NCBI GenBank assembly: GCA_949318235.1 | Contig: OX439137.1 | Location: 26,429,553 to 26,493,552 of the forward strand | DNA: 64,000 bases | Reading direction: 5' to 3' | Source of the DNA: Ecdyonurus torrentis | Taxonomy: Eukaryota; Arthropoda; Insecta; Ephemeroptera; Heptageniidae | Shown: positions 52,601 through 64,000 of the stretch, piece by piece | Position numbering within the stretch: the first letter of the stretch is position 1 | How the letters are laid out: every line of letters begins with the position of its first letter | Translations under genes and position numbers: made by a program | Notes under the pieces: model-generated | The model's input: only the letters and a program-made list of their open reading frames with translations | Database searches by the model: none | What the model was told of the DNA's origin: nothing

Positions 52601-55600
52601 AATGTTATTATGTGAATGAAAAGAGGTATATGGGAGGTTCAAATTAACAATTTGAAAAGGTTGATGAAATAACATTAAGTAACTTAAATCTCACTTTTTA
52701 TGTTTTTTTAACTTCCAGAAATTACAAATTTAACTATAAAAGAAGCAGCTGTGGTGCTTGTACTTCCAAGTTGCCTCGCTCGCCGATCTCTAGCCTGCCC
52801 GATTACTTTCATTGGCGTTTAGTATGTTATTTTGGCCAAAATAAGAAAAACTCAAACTTTTTTCCATGTTAACTTATGGGAAAAATGTGAAACTAAGAAG
52901 TTGCTGCAAATACTCAAATGTTATTATGTGAATGAAAAGAGGTATATGGGAGGTTCAAATTAACAATTTGAAAAGGTTGATGAAATAACATTAAGTAACT
53001 TAAATCTCACTTTTTATGTTTTTTTAACTTCCAGAAATTACAAATTTAACTATAAAAGAAGCAGCTGTGGTGCTTGTACTTCCAAGTTGCCTCGCTCGCC
53101 GATCTCTAGCCTGCCCGATTACTTTCATTGGCGTTTAGTATGTTATTTTGGCCAAAATAAGAAAAACTCAAACTTTTTTCCATGTTAACTTATGGGAAAA
53201 ATGTGAAACTAAGAAGTTGCTGCAAATACTCAAATGTTATTATGTGAATGAAAAGAGGTATATGGGAGGTTCAAATTAACAATTTGAAAAGGTTGATGAA
53301 ATAACATTAAGTAACTTAAATCTCACTTTTTATGTTTTTTTAACTTCCAGAAATTACAAATTTAACTATAAAAGAAGCAGCTGTGGTGCTTGTACTTCCA
53401 AGTTGCCTCGCTCGCCGATCTCTAGCCTGCCCGATTACTTTCATTGGCGTTTAGTATGTTATTTTGGCCAAAATAAGAAAAACTCAAACTTTTTTCCATG
53501 TTAACTTATGGGAAAAATGTGAAACTAAGAAGTTGCTGCAAATACTCAAATGTTATTATGTGAATGAAAAGAGGTATATGGGAGGTTCAAATTAACAATT
53601 TGAAAAGGTTGATGAAATAACATTAAGTAACTTAAATCTCACTTTTTATGTTTTTTTAACTTCCAGAAATTACAAATTTAACTATAAAAGAAGCAGCTGT
53701 GGTGCTTGTACTTCCAAGTTGCCTCGCTCGCCGATCTCTAGCCTGCCCGATTACTTTCATTGGCGTTTAGTATGTTATTTTGGCCAAAATAAGAAAAACT
53801 CAAACTTTTTTCCATGTTAACTTATGGGAAAAATGTGAAACTAAGAAGTTGCTGCAAATACTCAAATGTTATTATGTGAATGAAAAGAGGTATATGGGAG
53901 GTTCAAATTAACAATTTGAAAAGGTTGATGAAATAACATTAAGTAACTTAAATCTCACTTTTTATGTTTTTTTAACTTCCAGAAATTACAAATTTAACTA
54001 TAAAAGAAGCAGCTGTGGTGCTTGTACTTCCAAGTTGCCTCGCTCGCCGATCTCTAGCCTGCCCGATTACTTTCATTGGCGTTTAGTATGTTATTTTGGC
54101 CAAAATAAGAAAAACTCAAACTTTTTTCCATGTTAACTTATGGGAAAAATGTGAAACTAAGAAGTTGCTGCAAATACTCAAATGTTATTATGTGAATGAA
54201 AAGAGGTATATGGGAGGTTCAAATTAACAATTTGAAAAGGTTGATGAAATAACATTAAGTAACTTAAATCTCACTTTTTATGTTTTTTTAACTTCCAGAA
54301 ATTACAAATTTAACTATAAAAGAAGCAGCTGTGGTGCTTGTACTTCCAAGTTGCCTCGCTCGCCGATCTCTAGCCTGCCCGATTACTTTCATTGGCGTTT
54401 AGTATGTTATTTTGGCCAAAATAAGAAAAACTCAAACTTTTTTCCATGTTAACTTATGGGAAAAATGTGAAACTAAGAAGTTGCTGCAAATACTCAAATG
54501 TTATTATGTGAATGAAAAGAGGTATATGGGAGGTTCAAATTAACAATTTGAAAAGGTTGATGAAATAACATTAAGTAACTTAAATCTCACTTTTTATGTT
54601 TTTTTAACTTCCAGAAATTACAAATTTAACTATAAAAGAAGCAGCTGTGGTGCTTGTACTTCCAAGTTGCCTCGCTCGCCGATCTCTAGCCTGCCCGATT
54701 ACTTTCATTGGCGTTTAGTATGTTATTTTGGCCAAAATAAGAAAAACTCAAACTTTTTTCCATGTTAACTTATGGGAAAAATGTGAAACTAAGAAGTTGC
54801 TGCAAATACTCAAATGTTATTATGTGAATGAAAAGAGGTATATGGGAGGTTCAAATTAACAATTTGAAAAGGTTGATGAAATAACATTAAGTAACTTAAA
54901 TCTCACTTTTTATGTTTTTTTAACTTCCAGAAATTACAAATTTAACTATAAAAGAAGCAGCTGTGGTGCTTGTACTTCCAAGTTGCCTCGCTCGCCGATC
55001 TCTAGCCTGCCCGATTACTTTCATTGGCGTTTAGTATGTTATTTTGGCCAAAATAAGAAAAACTCAAACTTTTTTCCATGTTAACTTATGGGAAAAATGT
55101 GAAACTAAGAAGTTGCTGCAAATACTCAAATGTTATTATGTGAATGAAAAGAGGTATATGGGAGGTTCAAATTAACAATTTGAAAAGGTTGATGAAATAA
55201 CATTAAGTAACTTAAATCTCACTTTTTATGTTTTTTTAACTTCCAGAAATTACAAATTTAACTATAAAAGAAGCAGCTGTGGTGCTTGTACTTCCAAGTT
55301 GCCTCGCTCGCCGATCTCTAGCCTGCCCGATTACTTTCATTGGCGTTTAGTATGTTATTTTGGCCAAAATAAGAAAAACTCAAACTTTTTTCCATGTTAA
55401 CTTATGGGAAAAATGTGAAACTAAGAAGTTGCTGCAAATACTCAAATGTTATTATGTGAATGAAAAGAGGTATATGGGAGGTTCAAATTAACAATTTGAA
55501 AAGGTTGATGAAATAACATTAAGTAACTTAAATCTCACTTTTTATGTTTTTTTAACTTCCAGAAATTACAAATTTAACTATAAAAGAAGCAGCTGTGGTG

Positions 55601-58600
55601 CTTGTACTTCCAAGTTGCCTCGCTCGCCGATCTCTAGCCTGCCCGATTACTTTCATTGGCGTTTAGTATGTTATTTTGGCCAAAATAAGAAAAACTCAAA
55701 CTTTTTTCCATGTTAACTTATGGGAAAAATGTGAAACTAAGAAGTTGCTGCAAATACTCAAATGTTATTATGTGAATGAAAAGAGGTATATGGGAGGTTC
55801 AAATTAACAATTTGAAAAGGTTGATGAAATAACATTAAGTAACTTAAATCTCACTTTTTATGTTTTTTTAACTTCCAGAAATTACAAATTTAACTATAAA
55901 AGAAGCAGCTGTGGTGCTTGTACTTCCAAGTTGCCTCGCTCGCCGATCTCTAGCCTGCCCGATTACTTTCATTGGCGTTTAGTATGTTATTTTGGCCAAA
56001 ATAAGAAAAACTCAAACTTTTTTCCATGTTAACTTATGGGAAAAATGTGAAACTAAGAAGTTGCTGCAAATACTCAAATGTTATTATGTGAATGAAAAGA
56101 GGTATATGGGAGGTTCAAATTAACAATTTGAAAAGGTTGATGAAATAACATTAAGTAACTTAAATCTCACTTTTTATGTTTTTTTAACTTCCAGAAATTA
56201 CAAATTTAACTATAAAAGAAGCAGCTGTGGTGCTTGTACTTCCAAGTTGCCTCGCTCGCCGATCTCTAGCCTGCCCGATTACTTTCATTGGCGTTTAGTA
56301 TGTTATTTTGGCCAAAATAAGAAAAACTCAAACTTTTTTCCATGTTAACTTATGGGAAAAATGTGAAACTAAGAAGTTGCTGCAAATACTCAAATGTTAT
56401 TATGTGAATGAAAAGAGGTATATGGGAGGTTCAAATTAACAATTTGAAAAGGTTGATGAAATAACATTAAGTAACTTAAATCTCACTTTTTATGTTTTTT
56501 TAACTTCCAGAAATTACAAATTTAACTATAAAAGAAGCAGCTGTGGTGCTTGTACTTCCAAGTTGCCTCGCTCGCCGATCTCTAGCCTGCCCGATTACTT
56601 TCATTGGCGTTTAGTATGTTATTTTGGCCAAAATAAGAAAAACTCAAACTTTTTTCCATGTTAACTTATGGGAAAAATGTGAAACTAAGAAGTTGCTGCA
56701 AATACTCAAATGTTATTATGTGAATGAAAAGAGGTATATGGGAGGTTCAAATTAACAATTTGAAAAGGTTGATGAAATAACATTAAGTAACTTAAATCTC
56801 ACTTTTTATGTTTTTTTAACTTCCAGAAATTACAAATTTAACTATAAAAGAAGCAGCTGTGGTGCTTGTACTTCCAAGTTGCCTCGCTCGCCGATCTCTA
56901 GCCTGCCCGATTACTTTCATTGGCGTTTAGTATGTTATTTTGGCCAAAATAAGAAAAACTCAAACTTTTTTCCATGTTAACTTATGGGAAAAATGTGAAA
57001 CTAAGAAGTTGCTGCAAATACTCAAATGTTATTATGTGAATGAAAAGAGGTATATGGGAGGTTCAAATTAACAATTTGAAAAGGTTGATGAAATAACATT
57101 AAGTAACTTAAATCTCACTTTTTATGTTTTTTTAACTTCCAGAAATTACAAATTTAACTATAAAAGAAGCAGCTGTGGTGCTTGTACTTCCAAGTTGCCT
57201 CGCTCGCCGATCTCTAGCCTGCCCGATTACTTTCATTGGCGTTTAGTATGTTATTTTGGCCAAAATAAGAAAAACTCAAACTTTTTTCCATGTTAACTTA
57301 TGGGAAAAATGTGAAACTAAGAAGTTGCTGCAAATACTCAAATGTTATTATGTGAATGAAAAGAGGTATATGGGAGGTTCAAATTAACAATTTGAAAAGG
57401 TTGATGAAATAACATTAAGTAACTTAAATCTCACTTTTTATGTTTTTTTAACTTCCAGAAATTACAAATTTAACTATAAAAGAAGCAGCTGTGGTGCTTG
57501 TACTTCCAAGTTGCCTCGCTCGCCGATCTCTAGCCTGCCCGATTACTTTCATTGGCGTTTAGTATGTTATTTTGGCCAAAATAAGAAAAACTCAAACTTT
57601 TTTCCATGTTAACTTATGGGAAAAATGTGAAACTAAGAAGTTGCTGCAAATACTCAAATGTTATTATGTGAATGAAAAGAGGTATATGGGAGGTTCAAAT
57701 TAACAATTTGAAAAGGTTGATGAAATAACATTAAGTAACTTAAATCTCACTTTTTATGTTTTTTTAACTTCCAGAAATTACAAATTTAACTATAAAAGAA
57801 GCAGCTGTGGTGCTTGTACTTCCAAGTTGCCTCGCTCGCCGATCTCTAGCCTGCCCGATTACTTTCATTGGCGTTTAGTATGTTATTTTGGCCAAAATAA
57901 GAAAAACTCAAACTTTTTTCCATGTTAACTTATGGGAAAAATGTGAAACTAAGAAGTTGCTGCAAATACTCAAATGTTATTATGTGAATGAAAAGAGGTA
58001 TATGGGAGGTTCAAATTAACAATTTGAAAAGGTTGATGAAATAACATTAAGTAACTTAAATCTCACTTTTTATGTTTTTTTAACTTCCAGAAATTACAAA
58101 TTTAACTATAAAAGAAGCAGCTGTGGTGCTTGTACTTCCAAGTTGCCTCGCTCGCCGATCTCTAGCCTGCCCGATTACTTTCATTGGCGTTTAGTATGTT
58201 ATTTTGGCCAAAATAAGAAAAACTCAAACTTTTTTCCATGTTAACTTATGGGAAAAATGTGAAACTAAGAAGTTGCTGCAAATACTCAAATGTTATTATG
58301 TGAATGAAAAGAGGTATATGGGAGGTTCAAATTAACAATTTGAAAAGGTTGATGAAATAACATTAAGTAACTTAAATCTCACTTTTTATGTTTTTTTAAC
58401 TTCCAGAAATTACAAATTTAACTATAAAAGAAGCAGCTGTGGTGCTTGTACTTCCAAGTTGCCTCGCTCGCCGATCTCTAGCCTGCCCGATTACTTTCAT
58501 TGGCGTTTAGTATGTTATTTTGGCCAAAATAAGAAAAACTCAAACTTTTTTCCATGTTAACTTATGGGAAAAATGTGAAACTAAGAAGTTGCTGCAAATA

Positions 58601-61600
58601 CTCAAATGTTATTATGTGAATGAAAAGAGGTATATGGGAGGTTCAAATTAACAATTTGAAAAGGTTGATGAAATAACATTAAGTAACTTAAATCTCACTT
58701 TTTATGTTTTTTTAACTTCCAGAAATTACAAATTTAACTATAAAAGAAGCAGCTGTGGTGCTTGTACTTCCAAGTTGCCTCGCTCGCCGATCTCTAGCCT
58801 GCCCGATTACTTTCATTGGCGTTTAGTATGTTATTTTGGCCAAAATAAGAAAAACTCAAACTTTTTTCCATGTTAACTTATGGGAAAAATGTGAAACTAA
58901 GAAGTTGCTGCAAATACTCAAATGTTATTATGTGAATGAAAAGAGGTATATGGGAGGTTCAAATTAACAATTTGAAAAGGTTGATGAAATAACATTAAGT
59001 AACTTAAATCTCACTTTTTATGTTTTTTTAACTTCCAGAAATTACAAATTTAACTATAAAAGAAGCAGCTGTGGTGCTTGTACTTCCAAGTTGCCTCGCT
59101 CGCCGATCTCTAGCCTGCCCGATTACTTTCATTGGCGTTTAGTATGTTATTTTGGCCAAAATAAGAAAAACTCAAACTTTTTTCCATGTTAACTTATGGG
59201 AAAAATGTGAAACTAAGAAGTTGCTGCAAATACTCAAATGTTATTATGTGAATGAAAAGAGGTATATGGGAGGTTCAAATTAACAATTTGAAAAGGTTGA
59301 TGAAATAACATTAAGTAACTTAAATCTCACTTTTTATGTTTTTTTAACTTCCAGAAATTACAAATTTAACTATAAAAGAAGCAGCTGTGGTGCTTGTACT
59401 TCCAAGTTGCCTCGCTCGCCGATCTCTAGCCTGCCCGATTACTTTCATTGGCGTTTAGTATGTTATTTTGGCCAAAATAAGAAAAACTCAAACTTTTTTC
59501 CATGTTAACTTATGGGAAAAATGTGAAACTAAGAAGTTGCTGCAAATACTCAAATGTTATTATGTGAATGAAAAGAGGTATATGGGAGGTTCAAATTAAC
59601 AATTTGAAAAGGTTGATGAAATAACATTAAGTAACTTAAATCTCACTTTTTATGTTTTTTTAACTTCCAGAAATTACAAATTTAACTATAAAAGAAGCAG
59701 CTGTGGTTGCTTGTACTTCCAAGTTGCCTCGCTCGCCGATCTCTACCCTGCCCGATTACTTTCATTGGCGTTTAGTATGTTATTTTGGCCAAAATAAGAA
59801 AAACTCAAACTTTTTTCCATGTTAACTTATGGGAAAAATGTGAAACTAAGAAGTTGCTGCAAATACTCAAATGTTATTATGTGAATGAAAAGAGGTATAT
59901 GGGAGGTTCAAATTAACAATTTGAAAAGGTTGATGAAATAACATTAAGTAACTTAAATCTCACTTTTTATGTTTTTTTAACTTCCAGAAATTACAAATTT
60001 AACTATAAAAGAAGCAGCTGTGGTGCTTGTACTTCCAAGTTGCCTCGCTCGCCGATCTCTACCCTGCCCGATTACTTTCATTGGCGTTTAGTATGTTATT
60101 TTGGCCAAAATAAGAAAAACTCAAACTTTTTTCCATGTTAACTTATGGGAAAAATGTGAAACTAAGAAGTTGCTGCAAATACTCAAATGTTATTATGTGA
60201 ATGAAAAGAGGTATATGGGAGGTTCAAATTAACAATTTGAAAAGGTTGATGAAATAACATTAAGTAACTTAAATCTCACTTTTTATGTTTTTTTAACTTC
60301 CAGAAATTACAAATTTAACTATAAAAGAAGCAGCTGTGGTGCTTGTACTTCCAAGTTGCCTCGCTCGCCGATCTCTACCCTGCCCGATTACTTTCATTGG
60401 CGTTTAGTATGTTATTTTGGCCAAAATAAGAAAAACTCAAACTTTTTTCCATGTTAACTTATGGGAAAAATGTGAAACTAAGAAGTTGCTGCAAATACTC
60501 AAATGTTATTATGTGAATGAAAAGAGGTATATGGGAGGTTCAAATTAACAATTTGAAAAGGTTGATGAAATAACATTAAGTAACTTAAATCTCACTTTTT
60601 ATGTTTTTTTAACTTCCAGAAATTACAAATTTAACTATAAAAGAAGCAGCTGTGGTGCTTGTACTTCCAAGTTGCCTCGCTCGCCGATCTCTACCCTGCC
60701 CGATTACTTTCATTGGCGTTTAGTATGTTATTTTGGCCAAAATAAGAAAAACTCAAACTTTTTTCCATGTTAACTTATGGGAAAAATGTGAAACTAAGAA
60801 GTTGCTGCAAATACTCAAATGTTATTATGTGAATGAAAAGAGGTATATGGGAGGTTCAAATTAACAATTTGAAAAGGTTGATGAAATAACATTAAGTAAC
60901 TTAAATCTCACTTTTTATGTTTTTTTAACTTCCAGAAATTACAAATTTAACTATAAAAGAAGCAGCTGTGGTGCTTGTACTTCCAAGTTGCCTCGCTCGC
61001 CGATCTCTACCCTGCCCGATTACTTTCATTGGCGTTTAGTATGTTATTTTGGCCAAAATAAGAAAAACTCAAACTTTTTTCCATGTTAACTTATGGGAAA
61101 AATGTGAAACTAAGAAGTTGCTGCAAATACTCAAATGTTATTATGTGAATGAAAAGAGGTATATGGGAGGTTCAAATTAACAATTTGAAAAGGTTGATGA
61201 AATAACATTAAGTAACTTAAATCTCACTTTTTATGTTTTTTTAACTTCCAGAAATTACAAATTTAACTATAAAAGAAGCAGCTGTGGTGCTTGTACTTCC
61301 AAGTTGCCTCGCTCGCCGATCTCTACCCTGCCCGATTACTTTCATTGGCGTTTAGTATGTTATTTTGGCCAAAATAAGAAAAACTCAAACTTTTTTCCAT
61401 GTTAACTTATGGGAAAAATGTGAAACTAAGAAGTTGCTGCAAATACTCAAATGTTATTATGTGAATGAAAAGAGGTATATGGGAGGTTCAAATTAACAAT
61501 TTGAAAAGGTTGATGAAATAACATTAAGTAACTTAAATCTCACTTTTTATGTTTTTTTAACTTCCAGAAATTACAAATTTAACTATAAAAGAAGCAGCTG

Positions 61601-64000
61601 TGGTGCTTGTACTTCCAAGTTGCCTCGCTCGCCGATCTCTACCCTGCCCGATTACTTTCATTGGCGTTTAGTATGTTATTTTGGCCAAAATAAGAAAAAC
61701 TCAAACTTTTTTCCATGTTAACTTATGGGAAAAATGTGAAACTAAGAAGTTGCTGCAAATACTCAAATGTTATTATGTGAATGAAAAGAGGTATATGGGA
61801 GGTTCAAATTAACAATTTGAAAAGGTTGATGAAATAACATTAAGTAACTTAAATCTCACTTTTTATGTTTTTTTAACTTCCAGAAATTACAAATTTAACT
61901 ATAAAAGAAGCAGCTGTGGTGCTTGTACTTCCAAGTTGCCTCGCTCGCCGATCTCTACCCTGCCCGATTACTTTCATTGGCGTTTAGTATGTTATTTTGG
62001 CCAAAATAAGAAAAACTCAAACTTTTTTCCATGTTAACTTATGGGAAAAATGTGAAACTAAGAAGTTGCTGCAAATACTCAAATGTTATTATGTGAATGA
62101 AAAGAGGTATATGGGAGGTTCAAATTAACAATTTGAAAAGGTTGATGAAATAACATTAAGTAACTTAAATCTCACTTTTTATGTTTTTTTAACTTCCAGA
62201 AATTACAAATTTAACTATAAAAGAAGCAGCTGTGGTGCTTGTACTTCCAAGTTGCCTCGCTCGCCGATCTCTACCCTGCCCGATTACTTTCATTGGCGTT
62301 TAGTATGTTATTTTGGCCAAAATAAGAAAAACTCAAACTTTTTTCCATGTTAACTTATGGGAAAAATGTGAAACTAAGAAGTTGCTGCAAATACTCAAAT
62401 GTTATTATGTGAATGAAAAGAGGTATATGGGAGGTTCAAATTAACAATTTGAAAAGGTTGATGAAATAACATTAAGTAACTTAAATCTCACTTTTTATGT
62501 TTTTTTAACTTCCAGAAATTACAAATTTAACTATAAAAGAAGCAGCTGTGGTGCTTGTACTTCCAAGTTGCCTCGCTCGCCGATCTCTACCCTGCCCGAT
62601 TACTTTCATTGGCGTTTAGTATGTTATTTTGGCCAAAATAAGAAAAACTCAAACTTTTTTCCATGTTAACTTATGGGAAAAATGTGAAACTAAGAAGTTG
62701 CTGCAAATACTCAAATGTTATTATGTGAATGAAAAGAGGTATATGGGAGGTTCAAATTAACAATTTGAAAAGGTTGATGAAATAACATTAAGTAACTTAA
62801 ATCTCACTTTTTATGTTTTTTTAACTTCCAGAAATTACAAATTTAACTATAAAAGAAGCAGCTGTGGTGCTTGTACTTCCAAGTTGCCTCGCTCGCCGAT
62901 CTCTACCCTGCCCGATTACTTTCATTGGCGTTTAGTATGTTATTTTGGCCAAAATAAGAAAAACTCAAACTTTTTTCCATGTTAACTTATGGGAAAAATG
63001 TGAAACTAAGAAGTTGCTGCAAATACTCAAATGTTATTATGTGAATGAAAAGAGGTATATGGGAGGTTCAAATTAACAATTTGAAAAGGTTGATGAAATA
63101 ACATTAAGTAACTTAAATCTCACTTTTTATGTTTTTTTAACTTCCAGAAATTACAAATTTAACTATAAAAGAAGCAGCTGTGGTGCTTGTACTTCCAAGT
63201 TGCCTCGCTCGCCGATCTCTACCCTGCCCGATTACTTTCATTGGCGTTTAGTATGTTATTTTGGCCAAAATAAGAAAAACTCAAACTTTTTTCCATGTTA
63301 ACTTATGGGAAAAATGTGAAACTAAGAAGTTGCTGCAAATACTCAAATGTTATTATGTGAATGAAAAGAGGTATATGGGAGGTTCAAATTAACAATTTGA
63401 AAAGGTTGATGAAATAACATTAAGTAACTTAAATCTCACTTTTTATGTTTTTTTAACTTCCAGAAATTACAAATTTAACTATAAAAGAAGCAGCTGTGGT
63501 GCTTGTACTTCCAAGTTGCCTCGCTCGCCGATCTCTACCCTGCCCGATTACTTTCATTGGCGTTTAGTATGTTATTTTGGCCAAAATAAGAAAAACTCAA
63601 ACTTTTTTCCATGTTAACTTATGGGAAAAATGTGAAACTAAGAAGTTGCTGCAAATACTCAAATGTTATTATGTGAATGAAAAGAGTGTATATGGGAGGT
63701 TCAAATTAACAATTTGAAAAGGTTGATGAAATAACATTAAGTAACTTAAATCTCACTTTTTATGTTTTTTTTAACTTCCAGAAATTACAAATTTAACTAT
63801 AAAAGAAGCAGCTGTGGTGCTTGTACTTCCAAGTTGCCTCGCTCGCCGATCTCTACCCTGCCCGATTACTTTCATTGGCGTTTAGTATGTTATTTTGGCC
63901 AAAATAAGAAAAACTCAAACTTTTTTCCATGTTAACTTATGGGAAAAATGTGAAACTAAGAAGTTGCTGCAAATACTCAAATGTTATTATGTGAATGAAA
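46655..64000. repeat. Satellite B: 316-bp tandem array, 54 full copies plus one partial
   Basis: Copies begin with GGTTGATGAAATAACATTAA at 46655, 46971, 47287 and so on, with an exact 316-bp period to the window end. Only a handful of differences are visible across 17.3 kb: a G-to-T near 48717, an extra T near 59707, G-to-C at 59746 in copy 42 and all later copies, an extra base near 63687 and one extra T near 63770. Each unit carries a GC-richer core, the perfect 18-bp palindrome TTATTTTGGCCAAAATAA (46823-46840 in copy 1), TATAAAAG, the E-box CAGCTG, and exon-like signals. The array continues past the window. Its homogeneity implies very recent expansion or strong homogenisation. Confidence 0.99.
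59611..64000. repeat. Satellite B sub-block with the CTACCCTG variant (copies 42-55)
   Basis: Copies 1-41 read TCTAGCCTG at the core. Copy 42 (from 59611) and every later copy read TCTACCCTG. Copy 42 alone also has the extra T in GTGGTTGCTT. The switch is abrupt with no mixing, so the two blocks expanded separately from single variant founders. Confidence 0.95.

Noticed and set aside
46655..64000. CRISPR-like array
   Set aside because: The whole 316-bp unit repeats without variable spacers, and the genome is eukaryotic; it is satellite DNA.

Overview
This is eukaryotic nuclear DNA, very AT-rich and almost entirely non-coding. It shows GT..AG splice signals, homopolymer and microsatellite tracts, several cut-and-paste DNA transposons with recognisable target-site duplications, and two very large tandem satellite arrays. 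There are no prokaryotic operons, ribosome binding sites or long ORFs. Arthropod-type features (a TCAGT initiator, hAT and TTAA elements, extreme AT content) suggest an insect. My guess is an aphid or another sap-feeding hemipteran, but the sequence alone does not prove it.

Layout. (1) 1-13.9 kb is AT-rich intergenic DNA. It holds a 343-bp TTAA-flanked miniature transposon (3766-4108), the end of a hAT-like element (about 6640-6779), a GATA microsatellite beside a long inverted repeat (9.9-10.24 kb), one convincing first coding exon of a small secreted protein (10794-10940) with a possible promoter, a 33-bp minisatellite (11.24-11.37 kb), and a complete 1.96-kb non-autonomous hAT element with a perfect 8-bp target duplication (11519-13482). 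(2) 13.9-43.7 kb is satellite A, roughly 80 diverged monomers of about 320-335 bp organised into long, near-identical multi-monomer blocks. Three different DNA transposons interrupt its right part: a CACTC-ended element (38625-39714), a hAT miniature element (39847-40475) and an unassigned TIR element (42001-42845). (3) 43.7-46.65 kb is a non-satellite island with a small dispersed repeat family and one strong candidate exon (46352-46482), whose 43 residues resemble the N-terminal helix of borealin/Nbl1. (4) 46.65-64.0 kb is satellite B, an almost perfectly homogeneous 316-bp tandem array. It has 54 full copies plus a partial one and runs off the end of the window. A fixed variant and an indel divide it into two blocks at copy 42.

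Only two coding exons are worth annotating. The other ORFs of 60-170 codons come from poly-T tracts, microsatellites or satellite monomers. The most interesting features are the exon-like cassette repeated in every satellite B unit next to a gene-like exon, the higher-order structure of satellite A, the clustered transposon insertions in satellite A, and the 33-bp minisatellite that is open in all three forward frames and in one reverse frame.
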